This document shows, piece after piece, positions 60,443-64,000 of a stretch of DNA of 64,000 bases; within the stretch, counting starts at the first letter, position 1, and each line of letters starts with the position of its first letter. Origin of the DNA: Saccharopolyspora aridisoli (lineage in GTDB: Bacteria > Actinomycetota > Actinomycetes > Mycobacteriales > Pseudonocardiaceae); assembly GCF_004348445.1 (NCBI RefSeq), contig NZ_SMKV01000029.1, positions 1-64,000 on the forward strand, given 5' to 3'. A program made the position numbers and the translations under genes. The notes under the pieces were generated by a model. That model had not been told where the DNA came from, searched no databases, and saw only the letters and a program-made list of their open reading frames with translations.

Positions 60443-62400
60443 CGCGGTGCCGCGCTGGTGCCGGTGGAGCGGACCACGACCTGGTGCTGGTGGGAGAAGG
60501 CCAGCGCGTGCTCGGCCAGCTCGACCCGCTCCACCGGTGATCCGCGCTGACCGGTGATCGGATCGGCCGGGAACAGCCGGACCTCGTCGATCAGCTCGGC
60601 TCCGTCGACCTGCTGCAGCACCGCGAACACCTCGCCGAGCTGCACAGGTCGCCCGAACGGCCAGCCGGTGCCGTCGGCGCCGCCGCGCAGCGGGTTGAGG
60701 TAGCGGTGCAGGGCGGCCAGGGCGTCCCGCTGGACCCGGTTGAGGTCCGACTCCGCCGTGCTCATCCGGGCCACGACCGTGATCCCTTGGAAGAAGGGCG
60801 GTTCCACGATCAACCGGGTGCCCAGGAGGCGGCGTTCGTCCAGCCGCGCGGCGATGGTGGACAGCAGCTGCTCGGACGGGATGAGCTGCTCGAACCGCAG
60901 CTGATCGCCGGTGTCGGCGACCGCGTCCGGCACGACCAGCACCCGCGCCGCACCCGGTTCGTCGGCAGCCGGCAGGCACCGGATCCGGGCGGCCGCCGGT
61001 GCCGCCTGCCGCGCGATCTGCTCGTAGTCGCCGGCTGTCACCGCGCGCTCCTGCACGCGGAGCTGGTGCGGTGCGCGCACTTTCGCCTCCGACACCGTTT
61101 CCCCGTCGACCCCGCCGGTCGCCGCCTCGCGGTTCTCGACGCTGGAGACGTAGGGCACGGAACTGCGCAGCACCGAGATCGTCCCCCGGGCGACGTTGCC
61201 CGCGCGGCCACCACCCGTCCGGTACTTCGGGACCCTGAGCTGGGCGCCCTTCGGAGGCACCGCGCCGTGGAGGTGCAGGGTGCCGTCCGGTGCGCGCACC
61301 GCGGGCGGGAAGCCGAACTCGCCGTTGGTCGCGTCGAGCGTGACGTGCCGATCGGCCGGGCCGGACTCGCCGAAGTGCTCCACGACCTGCCAGTCCTGCC
61401 ACCCCTCACCGGCGGAGACCTGCACGACGGGCGGTTCGCCGTCGGTCAGCACGGGCGCCCGGTCCAGCCGGAATCGTTGCCCCGCAACACCGGCCGACTC
61501 ACCCAGCGGTACGTCGGTGAGGGTTTCGGCGTGCTCGACAGCGGTGATGCCACCGACCGTGAACGCCTCGGCCACCCGCACCGTCGGCGACTCCGAGTAG
61601 AAGGGCTGGCCCTCGGCCGGTGCGATCACCCGGCAGCGCAACCAACCGGCCTGCACCCCGGCGACCGCCGAGGCGGCGTGCCCGGCCGGGACGTGCACCA
61701 GCACCTCGCCGGGACGGTTGAGCCCGCCCGTGGAATCGTCGAACACCGCGCACTCGGTCCAGCGCATCCCGTCCCACGACTCCCACATCAGCGGAGGTTG
61801 CCGCGGATCGACGCCGATGCCTTCGACCTGGCTGTCCAGCCGCAGCGCGATCACGCAGCGCGGGACGGCGTTGGTCAGGCCGAACAGCATGGCATCGCCG
61901 ACGGCGGGTTCCGCCTGGAAGCACGGCACGTCCTTGCCCAGGTCCAGGTCCTTGGTGCGGTTCGCCTGCTCGCCCGCAGCGGAGATCGTCACCAGCGCCT
62001 TCAACTCGCAGGGCACGATGGGCAGGTCCTCGGTGGTGCCGAAGACGACGGCGTCGCCGGTCTCCGAACGCGCCGTGGCGACCTCGGTCCCGCTCGGCAG
62101 CAGCACCGTTTCCGGCTGAGCGGCCGACAGCCAGAACGTCACGTCGGCGCGAGCCGCCGCGGGCGGGAACAGCGCAACGCCCAGCAGGTCGAGGAAGGCC
62201 AGGTAGTTCTTCTCCGGCACCCGGTTGAGCCGGTAGATGAGCTGGTCCACCATGTGCGCGAACGTCTCGATGAGGGTGACGCCGGGGTCGGAGACGTTGT
62301 GGTCGGTCCACTCCGGCGCGCGCTGCTGCACGTAGCGCTTGGCCTCGTCGACGAGCTGCTGGAACCGTCGATCGTCCAGGTTCGGCGTGGGCAGTGCCAT
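60439..62400 (-). CDS. Putative baseplate assembly protein (gpJ-like)
   Basis: A 653-aa baseplate J/gp47-type protein of an extracellular contractile injection system. It builds the wedges that connect tail tube, sheath and tail tip. The N terminus (NLDDRRFQQLVDEAKRYVQQ, then HNVSDPGVTLIETFAHMVDQ) is typical of the putative-baseplate-assembly family. A central beta-rich region follows, and the C-terminal gp47 core shows TISVLRSSVPYVSSVENREA near 415-434 and TAGDYEQIARQAAPAAARIR near 463-482. It is larger than phage gpJ, as in eCIS loci. It is coupled to the gp25-like gene before it and the tail I-like gene after it. Confidence 0.88.
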   Translation of the reverse strand: MALPTPNLDDRRFQQLVDEAKRYVQQRAPEWTDHNVSDPGVTLIETFAHMVDQLIYRLNRVPEKNYLAFLDLLGVALFPPAAARADVTFWLSAAQPETVLLPSGTEVATARSETGDAVVFGTTEDLPIVPCELKALVTISAAGEQANRTKDLDLGKDVPCFQAEPAVGDAMLFGLTNAVPRCVIALRLDSQVEGIGVDPRQPPLMWESWDGMRWTECAVFDDSTGGLNRPGEVLVHVPAGHAASAVAGVQAGWLRCRVIAPAEGQPFYSESPTVRVAEAFTVGGITAVEHAETLTDVPLGESAGVAGQRFRLDRAPVLTDGEPPVVQVSAGEGWQDWQVVEHFGESGPADRHVTLDATNGEFGFPPAVRAPDGTLHLHGAVPPKGAQLRVPKYRTGGGRAGNVARGTISVLRSSVPYVSSVENREAATGGVDGETVSEAKVRAPHQLRVQERAVTAGDYEQIARQAAPAAARIRCLPAADEPGAARVLVVPDAVADTGDQLRFEQLIPSEQLLSTIAARLDERRLLGTRLIVEPPFFQGITVVARMSTAESDLNRVQRDALAALHRYLNPLRGGADGTGWPFGRPVQLGEVFAVLQQVDGAELIDEVRLFPADPITGQRGSPVERVELAEHALAFSHQHQVVVRSTGTSAAPR

Positions 62401-62816
62401 CAGTCGGCGTCTCCGGGTTCATCGCTGTGCGGGATCGTGTAGAAGGGGAAGACGAGGTTCCGGCGGTCGTTGGTGGCGCGCAGCGCGTAGTGCACGTCGA
62501 TGTAGAGCACCCCGTCGTCGACGGTGTCGAAGGCGATCACCACGTCCTCCACCTCGATCCGGGGCTCCCAGCGCAGCAGCGCCGCCCGGACCTCGTAGGC
62601 GATGAGGCCCGCTGTGGCGCCGTCGTTCGGCGCGAAGACGTGGTCGTGGATGCCGCAACCGAACTCCGGGCGCATCGGGCGCTCGCCCGGTGCGGTGCCC
62701 AGCACCAGCCGGATCGCCTCCTCGATCTCCTGCTCCCGCTCGACCATCCCGATGCCGCCGGTGGCGTCCACGCGCAGCGGGAACCCCCACCCGCGCCCGA
62801 TGAACCGGTCGCTCAC
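62400..62816 (-). CDS. gp25/GPW-like baseplate wedge protein
   Basis: A 138-aa lysozyme-like gp25 baseplate protein. It contains GFPLRVDATGGIGMVEREQE near 12-31, EEAIRLVLGTAPGERPMRPE near 34-53 and the family-defining GCGIHDHVFAPNDGATAGLI near 56-75. The GTG start at 62816 overlaps the PAAR stop (GTGA) and its stop overlaps the J-like ATG by one base. It has a structural role at the tube base and is not an active lysozyme. Confidence 0.87.
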   Translation of the reverse strand: MSDRFIGRGWGFPLRVDATGGIGMVEREQEIEEAIRLVLGTAPGERPMRPEFGCGIHDHVFAPNDGATAGLIAYEVRAALLRWEPRIEVEDVVIAFDTVDDGVLYIDVHYALRATNDRRNLVFPFYTIPHSDEPGDAD

Positions 62817-63124
62817 AGCGGGCCCCCGATCAGCACGTTCGGCGCTCCCATCACGACGGCGGCGCCGCAACTGGTCTTGTCACCGACGCGGGCCGCGGGC
62901 AGACCGCCGATGAGCACCACGCCGGAGGTCGGCGGACCGGGCAGCAGCACGTTGCCCGAGCTCAGCGCCGCGTGCACCGGGTCGGGGCACAGGTGCTGAC
63001 TTCCCGTCACCGCAGCGGGTTTCCCGCCGATGAGCACGGAGGCCACGGCGACGGCGTTGGCCCGGGGAGGGCCGACGGTCCCGCCGTGGGCGGTCGGGTC
63101 GCCGAGTCGGGCGGCAGGTGGCAT
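62813..63124 (-). CDS. PAAR-domain spike tip protein
   Basis: A 103-aa PAAR-repeat protein that caps the spike and sharpens it, often holding a metal with His and Cys side chains. PAAR-like parts are MPPAARLGDPTAHGGTVG near 1-18, VLIGGKPAAVTGSQHLCPDP near 30-49 and VVLIGGLPAARVGDKTSCGA near 69-88. There is no C-terminal toxin extension, so it is a pure structural tip. GAGGAG precedes the ATG. It lies between the VgrG-like spike and gp25 genes. Confidence 0.88.
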   Translation of the reverse strand: MPPAARLGDPTAHGGTVGPPRANAVAVASVLIGGKPAAVTGSQHLCPDPVHAALSSGNVLLPGPPTSGVVLIGGLPAARVGDKTSCGAAVVMGAPNVLIGGPL

Positions 63125-63140
63125 CGGGCAACTCCTCGTT

Positions 63141-64000
63141 CTAGTTGATGCGGACCAGGCGGCCCTGCAGCGTCGCCGTCGCGCCGCCGTCGATCCCCAC
63201 GCTGGTGCGCCCCTTGACCGACACCGACGTCGTGGCGTCGATCGACACGGACCTGCCGGAGAGGGTGAGGTCGCCGTTGCCCGCGTCCAGGGTGATCCCG
63301 CGGTCGGTGAGCGACACCGAGCTCAGCACCCGCGTCCCGCCCGGGGCGCGCACGCTGATGTCGATGGTCTTCTTCTGCTCGTCGATCCGGATGTCCAGCC
63401 GCTCGTCGCCGCTGGCGAGGTGGACGCCCGGTGAGCGGGTCGCGGAATCGATCAGCTCCAGCCGGTGGCCCTTGCGGGAGACCAACGAGCGCCGGTTGAC
63501 CTTGCCGCTGGTCCGGTCGACCAGCGGAACGGCGTGCCGGGACGGCTTGTCGGTGCCGTTGTAGAGGCCGCCGAGCACGTAGGGGTGGTCGAGGCTGCCC
63601 TGCTCGAAACCGACCAGGACCTCGTCGTTGACGTCCGGGCTGAACACCCCGCCGCCCTGGCCGCCCAGCTGCACGGTGCGGACCCAGTCGGTCACGTAGT
63701 CGTCGGAGAGCCACGGGAACTTGAGCTTGACCCAACCGCGCTCGGACTTCCCGGGCTCCTTGATGTCGGTGACGATCCCGGTGGCCAGGCCCGGGATCCG
63801 AGGCCCTCGGTCCGGTGCGTTGGCGCCGGTGGCAAGCCCGGTCAGCGACCGGTCGGGGGAGGCGCTGACCAGCACCGTCGTGCGGTATCCCTGGCCCGGC
63901 TCCAGGACGTGGTGCACCGCCGTGGCCGTGTACTTGCCGGAGAAATCCTTGCCGACGTTGCCCAGCGCGATCGGCACGCCCGCGCGCAGTTCGGGATTGC
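63141..64000 (-). CDS. VgrG/gp5-like spike protein (partial, 5' end outside)
   Basis: The C-terminal 286 residues of a VgrG-related spike (phage late control D/gp5-type). The frame stays open to the window edge, with NPELRAG before the first internal GTG, so the true start is upstream of the window. Visible parts are GKYTATAVHHVLEPGQGYRT (end of the gp27-like domain), the OB-fold ERGWVKLKFPWLSDDYVTDW, then FSPDVNDEVLVGFEQGSLDH and PYVLGGLYNGTDKPSRHAVP. The C-terminal beta-helix is made of short repeats (DRGITLDAGNGDLTLSGRSV). It is the spike on which the PAAR tip sits. No fused effector domain follows the helix. Confidence 0.87.
   Translation of the reverse strand, partial: NPELRAGVPIALGNVGKDFSGKYTATAVHHVLEPGQGYRTTVLVSASPDRSLTGLATGANAPDRGPRIPGLATGIVTDIKEPGKSERGWVKLKFPWLSDDYVTDWVRTVQLGGQGGGVFSPDVNDEVLVGFEQGSLDHPYVLGGLYNGTDKPSRHAVPLVDRTSGKVNRRSLVSRKGHRLELIDSATRSPGVHLASGDERLDIRIDEQKKTIDISVRAPGGTRVLSSVSLTDRGITLDAGNGDLTLSGRSVSIDATTSVSVKGRTSVGIDGGATATLQGRLVRIN

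Overview
The window is GC-rich actinobacterial DNA. The predicted proteins (SatP, MHS transporter, snapalysin, mycobacterial-style propane monooxygenase, sunset-domain and DUF5994 proteins, actinobacterial contractile-injection genes) fit a saprophytic member of the Pseudonocardiales such as Saccharopolyspora or Amycolatopsis. The genus is inferred from gene content only.

Region A (about 2.3-17.6 kb) is a one-carbon island. A divergent intergenic region separates a minus-strand operon (3-hexulose-6-phosphate synthase, an unrecognised 88-aa protein, transketolase) from a plus-strand operon (6-phospho-3-hexuloisomerase, GlpX fructose-bisphosphatase, 6-phosphofructokinase). Downstream lie an AcoR-GAF/LytTR fusion regulator, KatG, a small cupredoxin-like protein, a PQQ-dependent alcohol dehydrogenase carrying the residues typical of lanthanide enzymes, a stand-alone LytTR protein and a class I fructose-bisphosphate aldolase. 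Together they describe oxidation of methanol or another short alcohol followed by ribulose-monophosphate assimilation of formaldehyde. The most striking find is a repeated promoter architecture: 8-bp motifs close to CCGTTCGT repeated every 21 bp, with the last repeat starting exactly 18 bp before a TTGACC-like -35 box. It occurs at hps, phi and fba and, more weakly, at the regulator gene. This is what a LytTR regulon should look like, and two LytTR genes sit in the same island.

Region B (18.5-22.9 kb) is a ferulate/p-coumarate operon (vdh-ech-fcs-marR) with a palindromic operator, preceded by a frameshifted PaaX-like pseudogene. Region C (22.9-37.4 kb) is mixed: a secreted glucose/sorbosone-dehydrogenase-like protein with PKD and LGFP repeats, an M1 peptidase remnant, a snapalysin, an Lrp-type regulator divergent from an M20 amidohydrolase and MHS transporter, an ECM4-type transferase, SatP, an acyl-CoA synthetase with a GAF-LuxR regulator, an aquaglyceroporin and a DUF308 protein.

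Region D (38.6-48.5 kb) is a complete propane (short-alkane) monooxygenase operon, prmABCD-amidohydrolase-DUF59-groEL, divergent from an AcoR-type regulator whose AAA+ domain lacks the sigma-54 contact motif. Region E (48.5-58.8 kb) holds decayed genes, a crotonase, small unknown proteins, a desaturase, Asp23, a TerC exporter with a possible yybP-ykoY riboswitch, a TetR regulator and a CDF metal exporter. Region F (58.9-64.0 kb) is the 3' part of an extracellular contractile injection system operon that runs off the window edge.
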